64,000 nt of DNA from Plantago major (lineage: Eukaryota; Streptophyta; Magnoliopsida; Lamiales; Plantaginaceae): the NCBI GenBank assembly GCA_026545765.1, contig CM048843.1, positions 89,033,050-89,097,049 of the forward strand. The letters run 5' to 3'. Numbering within the stretch: the stretch's first letter is position 1; each line of letters opens with the position of its first letter. Shown one piece after another: positions 34,516 to 45,531 of this stretch. The translations under genes were made by a program, and so were the position numbers. The notes under the pieces are model-generated. The model saw only the letters and a list, made by a program, of their open reading frames with translations. It was not told the DNA's origin and ran no database searches.

Positions 34516-37468
34516 TCAATTCTCAGTGGGCGCAAGAGGCAGAAAATCGCACCTTGTATTGCTTTCTTGGGCTTCTTGGCAGCGTTTCTCAGAGGTTTGA
34601 CGCTCCTTCATGTCATGGTCAATCTTCATAGTCCCAATAGAGTACTGCACAAACACAAATAACTTAGTAAAAGGCCTCTCGGATTTTTTCTTCCTTTTTC
34701 TATCTATATTCCTCTATACACCCGTTCTCGCCCGCCTATGAAATGGATTTCAACCAAAGTAAGATCCCTGAACAACAAGGGGCTAGCCAAAAAGACCAAC
34801 AAAGTAAAGAGGAGGGCAGCCTAGGATCAACCATCTAATAGAAAATAGGAGAGGAAGTCTAAGTCCTTAAATGAAATTCTATCTATACTGAAATCTATAC
34901 AACACCAGCATAAAGTCAATTCTCATAATAATGCCGTCATAAACTATAGATGTAAACAAAGTACTTACACCAATTGAGACGTCATCTAGATTATTACCTA
35001 CATATCGTAATATATCTTATTATTTATACCACTCACTTGGCGGGTTTCTCTTCAATTCTACTATGGGTCTTATTACATCATGTCATACAACAAAGGACTC
35101 CTTCTCTATGAACCGAGGACAACCCCATACACTTCTAACTAAGGCGTGGTACATAAATCATATAGTATATCACTTACTTGGATGTTGTTATTCACAGGCA
35201 TTAATTTATACGAAAGGGAAAGTATACGAAATGGAAAGGGCATAGTTGTTGACCGTGTGTATCTAATAAACTCAACGTCTCTATTTTTCTTGTATTCTCT
35301 ATAGTAATTATAGTAATATATAATAGGTAACTTGTAAGAAGTGTTCATTCACCACCGACGATCCTCTACATACTAAAAAGAAAGATGACAAGGCACATAT
35401 AATCGACCCACATACAGTTATTCCTTATCCTAAAGGGCCTTCGAGGGGTACTACTAATATATCCATAACCCATCCATGTCTTTTTTGTACACAATTTCGC
35501 AACATATCACTTTCTCCGAGAGCTGCAATCCTATATTTACTGGCAAAGCTCCCTATATGTAGATACATTAAAGCCTGCTAAGACACAAACTCCGTGCTCA
35601 TAAAGTTAGAAAGTAACTTAGTCCTCAAAGAAGAAAGAGAATATCCAACCCTATCTCTTAATTATACTCTTACTCTTATTAGATCAGTAGTATAAGTCAT
35701 CAGAACTATAAAGGAGACATTAAGGTGTAAGTGTTATCCCGTCGTGTTAATAATATCCCATCACCGAGTTGATGAAGTATTTACCCAACTTTAACACTTT
35801 AATGGTGAACCCGAATCTCATTTCATTTATAGAATTTGGTAAAGTAGAATAGACATATTTGGGGTCGAGAAACAGGTATACGTATAGAAGGACAGTCAGC
35901 AATGGTATATAACTCAAAACAATATGCTGTTAGAATTAGGAAAGAACTATAAACTATAATAAGAGATTATAAACAGTCCAGTTTTAGCATGTTGACAAAC
36001 ACAAATAACTTACAATTACATTCTCTGTAGTTATAAAATTGACTCCAAGGATCATCACTGTAACTTCAGTGCCTTTCTCAATAGCATGTGGGACGTCCTC
36101 AGAATAAGTGAAACAAGGTTCCGTTCCACTTACAAACACCATAGAGTCCGGTAAGTTCTACAATGAAGGGGGGAAAATTATGAAGTTCAAAACAACTTAA
36201 GTTAAATAATAGCAATTAAATAGAAAAGTATAATGAACAAGAAATACTCACAAATTTGTGCACAAATATCTGAACGGGTCCTGCTTTAGCAAAGAAGCCC
36301 GACTGGTTAACACATGTTACAACAGCTTCTATAACATCTCCCTTACTAAGTCGAAGCACAGTGCAACAGTGCAACGGTACGTAACCGTAAAAGATGCACA
36401 ACCATTATTACCTATGAGGCCTTGACCGAAACTTAGAATTTCAATAATTTTCACATTTAGCCTAGAGCCCCCGCTGAAAAAACACAAAAGGATTGGTTAA
36501 ATCTTTAAAACAGACCATACTAGAAATGCATAACATTATACAAATGGAAAACGAACTTCTATGATAATCCTTTCCCTTTAGATAATTCTAGGGATAGAGT
36601 TAAATTAGGATTAAGAGCCTTTCCCCAACCGGTCTCCATTCACTTGTGGATTCCATATTTCTATTTTCTATTATAACTATAAGAAACTCAAATAACAGCA
36701 ACACCCAAAATCAAAGTAACCAGAGAGCTTGAAGGCCAAATTAGATTAGATTGGTTTCAGAGTGTCAACAACCTATACATGCCACTATGTGGTTTTTTAG
36801 GATGAATTCTTCTTCCAGCCGTGTCTAGACACCTCGAAGACTTGGTATACTCGACTCACTCATAAGTACACTATCAATCGCAGAAGACATGTATACCAAG
36901 AATGTTCGAGAAGTGAGCCTAGTTCTATATGTCCTATATCGTAAGATTATACAAAAACTAAAAAAAAGAAACAGATCACACAAAACGGCACAAGAATAAA
37001 AACGCAACAAGAAAATGATCCAAATCATCAAATATACAGAAATCGAGCCAACTGAAAAACGAAACTGAATCACACTGGAAAACTCTAAAACACCGCAAAC
37101 TAAAAAACGAAACAGATTATGCAAAACGGCACACGAATAAAAGTGCAACAAGAAAACGATCCAAAATCATCAGATATACAGAAATCAAACCGAAAAACGA
37201 CACTGAATCGATAGACACACAGGAAAACTCTAAAACATCGCAAACTAAAAAACGAAACAGATTATGCAAAACAGCACACGAATAAAAACGCAACAAGAAA
37301 ACGATCCAAAATAATCAGATATACAGAAATATACAAAATTGAGAACAAATTGTACCTGGACCCCTCAACCTCCTTCTTCAATTTTGCAAGAACCTTCTCA
37401 CGAAGGTCTCTCCCGAAATCACGAGGATGAAGGATTACATCCTGCTCGAAAACCATATCGATCAGCAT
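34516..37468 (-). pseudogene. RPB7-like RNA polymerase subunit gene with an 8-bp duplication
   Basis: Exons 37468-37356, 36473-36252, 36157-36014 and 34644-34516 encode a protein parallel to plant RNA polymerase II subunit 7: VILHPRDFGRDLREKVLAKL at the start, FGQGLIGNNGCASFTVTYRC, DVIEAVVTCVNQSGFFAKAG with PVQIFVHKF, and a tail with YSIGTMK. RPB7 forms the stalk with RPB4 and binds emerging RNA. Splice signals are good. Exon 2 contains TTGCACTG twice in tandem, which shifts the frame after TYRCTV. Without one copy the four exons give 199 codons in frame; RPB7 is usually about 176. Sequence divergence is high, so it may be an old specialised or dead paralogue. A NRPD7/NRPE7-type identity is less likely from the N-terminus. 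Confidence 0.75.
36955..37335. repeat. tandem repeat in intron 1 of the RPB7-like gene
   Basis: About 2.6 copies of a unit near 145 bp share AACGAAACAGATTATGCAAA, CGCAACAAGAAAACGATCC and ATCAGATATACAGAAAT. Confidence 0.85.
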
Positions 37469-37741
37469 CCTGAAACGCGTCTCCTGGAAGTAGCTCAGCT
37501 CAGTCGAGCATGATGAGAAGGGACGATGAGAGGATTGATGAGAAATTGGTAATTTTGAAAATGGAAGTGTGAGAGTTACTTGCTAGTTAATTTAATTTAA
37601 GGGTATGAAACTGGATATCATATCCCTTCCCGCCAGAACCAGTTTGAGATTTATGCACAAAGCCAAAATAAACCATACAAAACCAAAAACTAAACCATTT
37701 GGTTTGAACTGAATCATCAGATCAAACATATAACATATCAA

Positions 37742-38005
37742 AGCCAAAGATCCATAGAAGCCGGATGAACAAATAAACAAAGATCATCTATGTGAATTGA
37801 ATCCGATAGATGATCTTGTGAATTGTATTTGTATTACATCATATCGGATCTGGTCCATGTTTCCGATGAATTCATCAAATTGAATCCACCGGATCGAAAT
37901 ATATACAAAGCCAAAGATCCATACAACATGGATGAACAAATAACAAAGATCATCTATGCTTCATGTGAATTGAATCCGATAGATGATCTTGTGAATTAAT
38001 GTAGT
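37742..38005. repeat. duplicated hairpin block upstream of the RPB7-like gene
   Basis: Two copies (about 37742-37830 and 37911-38000) begin GCCAAAGATCCATA. Each holds a perfect 12-bp inverted repeat AAGATCATCTAT and ATAGATGATCTT around a loop of 14 or 21 bases. Confidence 0.85.
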
Positions 38006-38239
38006 ATTAGAGATGAATTGGCAATAGATTAGAATGAAACACCGCGCCATTTAATGCACAGGAGAAAATTACAACTCCATTATATTAGTATCAAATAATT
38101 TTCGGAATAGTTAATATTTGAACCAAGGTATATTCACAGGTTTAGAACCCAATTCACACCAGTACTCGAAATTAACCTCGGCACCTTGCCCACTTGTCCT
38201 TTACATAAAAAAAAAAATTTAAAAAAAAAAAAAGTGGTA

Positions 38240-38660
38240 GACTAAAAACAGATTTGCAGACAGGTGTCACGGGATGAAACTTTGATTCGTAAGAATTCCT
38301 TGACTCGTGCGGCACTCGACTAGTTCGCCTTGATACTAGCTAGCAAGCCTTCCAATCAAACTACTAAGGGTGTAAGAAGAGTAGTATTGAGAGCTAAAAA
38401 GTTTCCAACCAAACTATTAAGTGTGTAAGAAGAGTGTATTGAGAGCTAAAAAGTTTGCAAGAATGCTTGTATTTGCTTGATGGAATGACAAAGGCCTATA
38501 TATACACAACCACCTCTTTAAGAATGGTGGAGATATCTTTCTACCAAGTTTTCTATCTACAAACCTTTCTATATAATTTTCATAATATCTGAACATTCTG
38601 TAGAATGTTTAACGATAATTTGGATCTTTGCAAAGACGCCGCAAGAGTGCACAGGGCTCA
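38240..38660. repeat. possible solo LTR remnant with a 55-bp tandem duplication
   Basis: AAGAGTGTATTGAGAGCTAA-type sequence occurs twice in tandem (38346-38400 and 38402-38458), followed by CCTATATATACACAACC resembling an LTR TATA region. No second LTR or primer site was found, so this is tentative. Confidence 0.3.
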
Positions 38661-39760
38661 CATATCATGGTCAATTGGCAATGTTAGAATCCATCACTTT
38701 CGATATAAAGCAGAAATTCATCCCAATTGAAAAGATGTGAAGCTGAAATTAATCTTCCGTGACAAATGTTAAACTCCTGTACGCATTTGTTTTCCACTTT
38801 AACATGTCACATTATTACAATTGTGAGACATCATACAAGACCACACACACATGGTTATACAGCGTGAAAACAATTGGTATAATCCACTACATGACCATTT
38901 ACTAAATAGCCATCCACTGCGGGACACCAGCTGGTTCTACGTCCGAACCTATACATGTCCTTTATGGAGTGTACTCTGAACTGCAGATCTGGCATGGCAT
39001 GTAGCCATGTATGTATTTCCTCCTCTACAAGTATATTGCAGTGCAGACAAGATTATAAGCCATTCACACTCTTTAATCCCATAATTTCAATACTTCTTCA
39101 AGTCACCCAGGCCAAATTAAAACCCATATGTTCAGATGTAAATCAATCATCCGGTCGCCATGAGGTAAAGACCTCCTTCTTAGCGAAAAATGCCATGCTC
39201 CAATGAGAAAGAGAAGGATAAATAAGCTCCCTGAAAGATCATCAAACTCACAGGCATACCTCACCAAAGTATATCTAGAAGTGTGATATATCTAACCGAT
39301 TTGAAAGATTATACACAAAGTTATTCATTAGCATGCGGGTATGATACTTTCATTTGTCCAATATTGCTGGCCTGGACTCTTATCTCCAAAAAAGACAGGC
39401 AACCTCAACTCTAGAGTTTGATTCACATGAATAACACCAGGCTACACATAGCAAGAAACAGTATTGTCATTTTTCAAACTGGCAGTTATATATAATATGC
39501 CACAAATAGGAATACTTACAAAATGGGAAGCGAATCAACCGATAGTTCGAGGACAGAAGGAAGCAACAAGCATTCCAGGCACAGAGTGTACTTCTATGTA
39601 AAAAGTTGGGAGTAGTTACATATAAATGCATCTACTTGCTCATCTAAGCTTTTTGTCACATATTTGATTATACAAAGAATACTCTATTTTTTTTCCAAAT
39701 GTCTCTAAATTTTATCATCATACATCTCCAAGTCAATGACATCTGAAGACACACGGATTT
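38661..39760. other. intergenic, no gene supported
   Basis: AT-rich sequence with only short open frames that lack recognisable domains. Confidence 0.4.
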
Positions 39761-40073
39761 TAAAGGGAAAATTACCAATATAAATCAATATAAAGAAAGT
39801 AGTGCAAATTAAGACCATTCGCTAAAAGTCTATCAACTAAAGCCATTCTAACTTACTCCACACTTGACTGGACAATTATGCCCCTATTATTTGAACAAAC
39901 CGAGTCGTCCTTCCACACCGTCATAATTGTCCATCACTCTTCCATCAATCAAACGTCTGTACATCACTCTTCCATCACTCACTCTCTCTCTCGCGGAAAA
40001 AACCCTGAAAACCCCCAATTTCTCTGTCAATTTTCTTCAATTTCTACTCGAATCAAGCAATCGATATCAAAAA

Positions 40074-41057
40074 ATGGCGGAATCGAGCAAAGCAAAGTCA
40101 AAAATGGTGAAAGGTATGAAAACCCCCAATTTTTCTTCATTATCTACTCGAATATGAGAATTATGAACTTCGATTCCGACGAATATTGGTTAGTTTCAGT
40201 ATATAAATGCCTAGAATGTTGGTTTCATGGGTATATGAGTTGATTCGTTGTTGGGTTTTGAATTCTACAAACTAGAGAGTTAGTTTCATTACAATTATGT
40301 GCTTGGTTTGTTAGTTTCTGAGAAAATGTTCGATTAGATACGATCTGGATGTTGCTAGAATGTTGGTTTCATGGGTATATGAGTTTATTCACTTGTGTGT
40401 TTTGAATTCTACAAACTAGAGAGTTAGTTTCATTACAATTCTGTGCTAGGTATGTTAGTTTCAGAGAAAACGATCGATTAGATACGATCTCGATGTTGCT
40501 AGAATGTTGGTTTCATGGGTACATGAGTTTATTCACTTGTGTGTTTTGAATTCTACAAACTAGAGAGTTAGTTTCATTACAATTTTGTGCTAGGTATGTT
40601 AGTTTCAGAGAAAACGATTGATTAGATACGATCTGGATGTTGCTAGAATGTTGGTTTCATGTGTATATGAGTTTAATCAATCTTATGTTGGTTTCATGAG
40701 TCTGTTTTGTTGGTTTCAAGAGTCTGTTATGTTAGTTTCATTAGTCTTTGAGTTGGTTTCAAGAGTATTTGAGTTAGTTTCAGGATTCTTTAATGTTGGT
40801 TTCATGACTCTTTTCTGTTGATTTCAGGAAAGCAAAAGATCACAGAAACATTATTTAACCGTGGGGGATTAGACTCGTGTGTCGAATTACTACAATCTCT
40901 AAACCTGAAAAAACATTCCAAAAGCCTCTATAAAACACCAGTCAGGGTGTTGTTCCATAAGATAATAGACGGGAATATAGATGCAAAGTTCTTTATGAAG
41001 AATGTTGATGATATAAAGAAGGTGTTGCCGGCATCAACAGCAAAACAAAAACACTAA
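40074..41057 (+). CDS. small MULE-carried gene of unknown function
   Basis: Exons 40074-40113 and 40828-41057 join in frame (donor AAAG|GTATGA, acceptor TTTCAG) to give 89 residues, starting MAESSKAKSKMVKGKQKITE and containing LDSCVELLQSLNLKKHSKSL. A further open stretch in another frame at 41060-41317 (IVLTEDFIRGLFRIVDGD, basic C-terminus) may be its continuation after a frameshift. The combined text loosely recalls the plant mobile domain or Ulp1-N-terminal proteins often carried by MULEs, with an LTEDFIRG block where those have their conserved LTxxDV motif. That match is weak. Its intron holds the tandem repeats. Confidence 0.4.
40186..40835 (+). repeat. TTAGTTTCA repeats and a 145-bp tandem unit in the intron
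   Basis: About seventeen T(A/G)GTTTCA motifs occur in 640 bp. Most sit inside a unit of about 145 bp (GATACGATCTGGATGTTGCT through AGAAAACGATTG) repeated three times. The final motif variant TTGATTTCAG serves as the splice acceptor. Confidence 0.85.
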
Positions 41058-41689
41058 ATTTGGGATCTAGGTCCATAGTTTTGACAGAAGATTTTATCAG
41101 GGGCTTGTTTAGGATAGTTGATGGAGATATATTCATGGAGCTCAAGACAGGATGCTGCCAGAACAGGGCAAGGATATTTTCACACTTCCTCAGGTTAGGA
41201 GATCGTCACAATGCAAGCCAAGAAACACTCAATGAGGAAGAGGCTCAGGCAATGAAGTATCAAAAATTGCTAGATAAGACGAGGAAGCAAAGTGAAAAGA
41301 ATCTAAATCAAGTGTAAACAATGGTTTCAATATGCTTGTATTTTGTAACTCTAATTAGTATGCTAGTGCGTATGACTTTGTTAGTTTCATAACTATCACT
41401 TAGTTTCACAACGCATGAGTTAATTTTAGGACACAAAAGTAAGTTTTAGGACACATTTCAGGACATATAAATTAGTTTCATAAGTTAGTTCCAGGACACA
41501 TGTTAGTTTCAAAAAACAAAAAAAAGATAGTTTCAGGAAATATAGCATTAGTTTCATAACACAAAAAAGTTAGTTTCAAGACACATAACTTAGTTTCATA
41601 ACACAAATGTTAGTTTCAGGACATAAAAATGTTAGTTTCATGACACATAAAGTAGTTTCACAACACAAAAAGTTAGTTTCATAGGAATG

Positions 41690-42200
41690 GTGAACCCCTA
41701 AATTAACTGAATTTGAAACACCCTCCGGGAGCTACGGTCTTAATTAGGGTTTAGGATGGGTCCAGGGCCCTAAACCCTAATTAAGCGATTGTCGGGGCAA
41801 TGAAGAACTAAATTAAGACCGTAAAATTCTAAAACCCTAAGGGGAATGGTGAACCCCTAAATCAACTGAATCTGAAAACAATGGTATGGCATACATTAGC
41901 ATTAGTTTCATAACACAAATATTAGTTTCAGGACACATAAGTTAGTTTCATAATTAGTTTCAGAACACATAACTTAGTTTCAGAAACTCACCGTAAAATT
42001 CTAAAACCCTAAGGGAAATGGTGAACCCCTAAATCAACTGAATTTGAAAACACCTTCCGGAAGCTACGGTCTTAATTAGGGTTTAGGGTTTAGGCTGGAC
42101 CGTCCTAAACCCTAATTAAGCGATTGTCGGGGCAATGAAGAACTAAATTAAGACCTTAAATCAACTGAATTTGTAAAACAATGGTATGACATACATAAGT
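41690..42200. repeat. two direct repeats with a 16-bp-stem hairpin
   Basis: Blocks at about 41690-41890 and 42017-42190 share GGTGAACCCCTAAAT and GATTGTCGGGGCAATGAAG. In each, CTTAATTAGGGTTTAG is followed by its exact complement CTAAACCCTAATTAAG. The second copy contains two adjacent TTTAGGG units as in plant telomeres. Confidence 0.85.
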
Positions 42201-42536
42201 ATTCATTTCAGCATCATTAGCATTAGTTTCATAACACAAAAAAGTTAGTTTCAAGACACATAAGTTGGTTTCAGATCACCACAAACTTAGTTTCATGATA
42301 TAGTCTGTTAGTTTCAGGAGCAACAGAAATGCAGATTCACAAAACAGAACACATAAAAGGAATAACATAATGTCTCATTCGAAATAAAATACGAAGCAAG
42401 AATATAAAATTAGTCAATTACAGATCCAATGAAATTCAAATATGTCTCTAAACGCATAAAAGCAAGGGAGTGTTCATAATGAAATACTTCAACCGATAGG
42501 AGCAGTGCACGTAGCCTTGTTATGTCCACTCTGACG

Positions 42537-45219
42537 TCACCGTCCATAGAGGTGTAGAACCTGGGAAACTTCACCCCTCGAACGGACCCTCTTCTTCTTG
42601 GGACGACCAGGCGGCCTCCTAGTAATCGGAGGGATGATTCCCTGCGGTGCAATCTGGAGATTGATCTGCTCTTTCAGAATAGAAGGAACAGGATAAAGAG
42701 GAAAGGAGTATGACGTTCTGAAAGACGAAACATGAAAGTAATGGTCAACAACATCATCAACACTCGGCCGGGACCTCTTCAAGACAGCAACCGCATGAGC
42801 ACATGGGAAACCATTCGCCTGCCACCAAATGCAAGAGCACGTCTTTACCTCCAAATCAATAGAGACACTAGGGTCAGATAGAACAATAACGACATTGACA
42901 CTTGAACCAATAGTCATCCAGTGTTGACTTTCCAAAACCAACTTCCTCCAAAGCTTATCCCTTTCCGGACAAAGAACACCATTCCATTGAAGCGATTGGT
43001 TTCTCCTCTTCTCAATCAATGGCATGATCTTTTCACGTATGAATTCAATCAAATGCTTGATAGGAAGACCACGGCCTAAACCAATCCACGAATTGAAAGA
43101 CTCGGCAACATTTGAGTACATCTCACCATAACGTATCATGGGAGAATAAGCAGGCATCCAATGATCCAAGGGCACATACTCAATGTAACTAACAAGGGCA
43201 TGAGAGCCTTCAGAACGCCATGATTCGAGCCTCTCAAGCAAAACAGATTCATTAGGAGCATATGCAATTTCACTGAGTCGGAAGACAAAGGTCTCCCTTA
43301 AGCTCCTAGAGATTCCCCTGCCTCCAAACAAGTCTCTTAGGTTACGCTTTAGGTGCTCGAGACAGAAGAAATGGTGGGCTCTGTCACAAAAAACAACTGG
43401 GATACCATCAATAAGACCAGGTGCACGACCGGATATCATCGCAAGAATCCTGTCGGTCATAACCTGTTTTAGAATCTGTAGGAACCATAGCCAGCTATCA
43501 TTGTTTTCAGATTCCACAATGGCAAAAGCAAGCGGGAAGATACCTGATAAACAAAAAAAAAAAGTTAGTTTCAGGAACATTAGTTTCAGGGACAGCCAAG
43601 TTAGTTTCATAGCTAGTCTAGTTAGTTTCAGGGACAGTCAAGTTAGTTTCATAGCTAGTCTAGTTAGTTTCAAGAGCTACTATGTTAGTTTCAGAGACAG
43701 TCAAGTTAGTTTCATAGATAGTCTAGTTAGTTTCAGGGAGAGTCAAGTAGTTTCATAACTAGTCTAGTTAGTTTCAGGAGCTACTATGTTAGTTTCAGGG
43801 ATAGTCAAGTTAGTTTCATAGCTAGTCTAGTTAGTTTCATAATGTAATAAAAACACAACATAAAAGCAAACAAATAAGAAACGATACCATCATTCGCGTC
43901 TTTGACAGTCGCATATAGCAAGCAGCCCTTGAATCTGGACTTGAGATGAGTCCCATCAAGGAAAAGAATCGGGCGACAATGGTCGAAACCCTCCATACAA
44001 CCACCAAAACATATAAACAGTCGCTCAAAACGCCTATCCAATTCATTCACAACCAAGTCAATGAACGTACCAGGATTCGTACGCCTCAAGGCTTCCAGAT
44101 ACCATTCTAGCTCATTGAATGAAAGATTGTAATCACCATAAAAATGAGCACGGGCTTTCTCAAGCGCCTTATAAGTCGTATTATAAGGCACATCAATGGC
44201 AAATCCCAGAAGAACTTCCTAACATCACTCCCACCAGTGGAAGCAGTCAGGTTCATCGAATCTAGGATCAGATCACACATAATAGTTGTACCCAACGATT
44301 CGGCTTTATCAAGCAATGGTGAAGGAACACACGTATGATGGTTGTTCAAATCCTTAATGTAAAACCAACTATTTGCATCAAACTGGAGACCAATAACACT
44401 CCATTGGCATCCTTCAACCACATGCTTACTGCAAATAGCTCTAACTTTGTGCGGGTTGTTCTTCATGATCTTCATTTTGAAACCAACTCCCAAAGAATAC
44501 TTCGCCAAATTAGCAATTCGAAAATCCTTAACACCACCCGCAAAAGATTGACCAATTTCCCTTATTTCATTATGCCAACCTTGAGACAACAAGGTCCTTC
44601 CTCTTCCTAGATGTACCCCACCGTACAATGTAGCCTCACCACCAACCCCTTGAGTAAATGGAAGGGTGCCTGAAACTACTGTACTAGGGCCCGAAACCAA
44701 CAAGTTTTGGCTCAAAACCCTACCTGAAACCAATAGCTCAGGACCACCATCACCACTAAACCTACTACGCCCAACATATTCTATCCTACCCACTACATTG
44801 TTGGTTTCATGACCAACTAAGTTAGTTTCAGCAGCTACTCTGTTAGTTTCATGCACCGAGGAGTTGGTTTCAGCAGCCAATCCAGAACCACCACTCCCAC
44901 TGCTCTCACCAATAAACATCCTCTTACCATTAACACAATTAACAAGAACAACATCAACCTCAGCAGATCCGACAAGGATAGTAATATCAACATATTTTAA
45001 ACCGTGAGCAGAACATAAACCAATCATCCCAGCAATATCATAATCAGTGAAAAGCATGAACGTTTTCTTCTCAATAAGATAAACAAATCGAGTCGAATCC
45101 AAATCCTTAAGATTAAATTTCGAAATTGCAACATCTAGAAGATCAGAAAACTTAAAACCAGGTTTTATACCAAAAGCATGGCTAAATCCATTGAAAGTGA
45201 GAGAGACAAGGAAATTCAT
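42537..45219 (-). pseudogene. MURA-type transposase of the MULE
   Basis: The start MNFLVSLTFNG at 45219 leads into an N-terminal PB1-like region, a repeat-rich linker (44700-44900), then a MuDR DNA-binding-type domain (about 44250-44520, KMKIMKNNPHKVRAICSKH). A frameshift lies near 44205. The next part has ILFLDGTHLKSRF, the first catalytic Asp motif, and an intron 43887-43544 with good GT-AG signals. The last exon holds the rest of the transposase core (GIFPLAFAIVESEN, HHFFCLEHLKRNL) and a SWIM zinc finger CSCIWWQANGFPCAHA, and it ends RRPPGRPKKKRVRS. Only the frameshift stands between this and a full protein. Confidence 0.85.
43556..43850 (+). repeat. TTAGTTTCA array inside the transposase intron
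   Basis: About fourteen copies of GTTAGTTTCA (A/T/G following) in under 300 bp, with a higher-order unit of about 39 bp (GGGACAGTCAAG and ATAGCTAGTCTA alternating). It fills almost the whole intron. Confidence 0.9.
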
Positions 45220-45531
45220 ATTGAAATTGAAGAAAAAATAGTGGAAAACAGGAGAAAATCGGATCGAGAGAGCAAAAATGAGAGAGAAAAACAGAGAAAC
45301 CTGGAAACGAGATGAAGAACAAATCACAAAATGAATTCCGTATAGCGTTAATGACTTCCGTACGGTAGACTTGAAGAGAAAGAAAGGAAGGAGGGGCATT
45401 AATGGAAAGACAAGTTCTAGTTGGAAGAAATTAGTGCTCAAATAAAATAGAATGACCTTTTTGCAAGCCTTTTTTTGAGTGGTCTTTATATGCAAGTCCA
45501 ACCCACAAAGTGGTCCTTAAATGCAATTTCC

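Larger units (their letters stand above)
39763..45531. mobile_element. Mutator-like element (MULE)
   Basis: The ends share degenerate terminal inverted repeats of about 120-140 bp: the left begins near GGGAAAATTACCAATATAAA and ends AATTATGCCCCT, while the complement of the right end begins GGAAATTGCATTTAAGG and ends ATTAATGCCCCT. Inside lie a MURA-type transposase gene on the minus strand and a second gene on the plus strand. A 9-bp target duplication could not be made out. A short TTAGTTTCA motif is strewn across the element. Confidence 0.7.

Noticed and set aside
38955..39206. 83-codon plus-strand open frame
   Set aside because: No domain, no splice context and no homologous copy in the window.
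43556..43850. CRISPR-like regular short repeats
   Set aside because: Plant nuclear DNA, very short motif, spacers themselves repeated, and located in a transposase intron.
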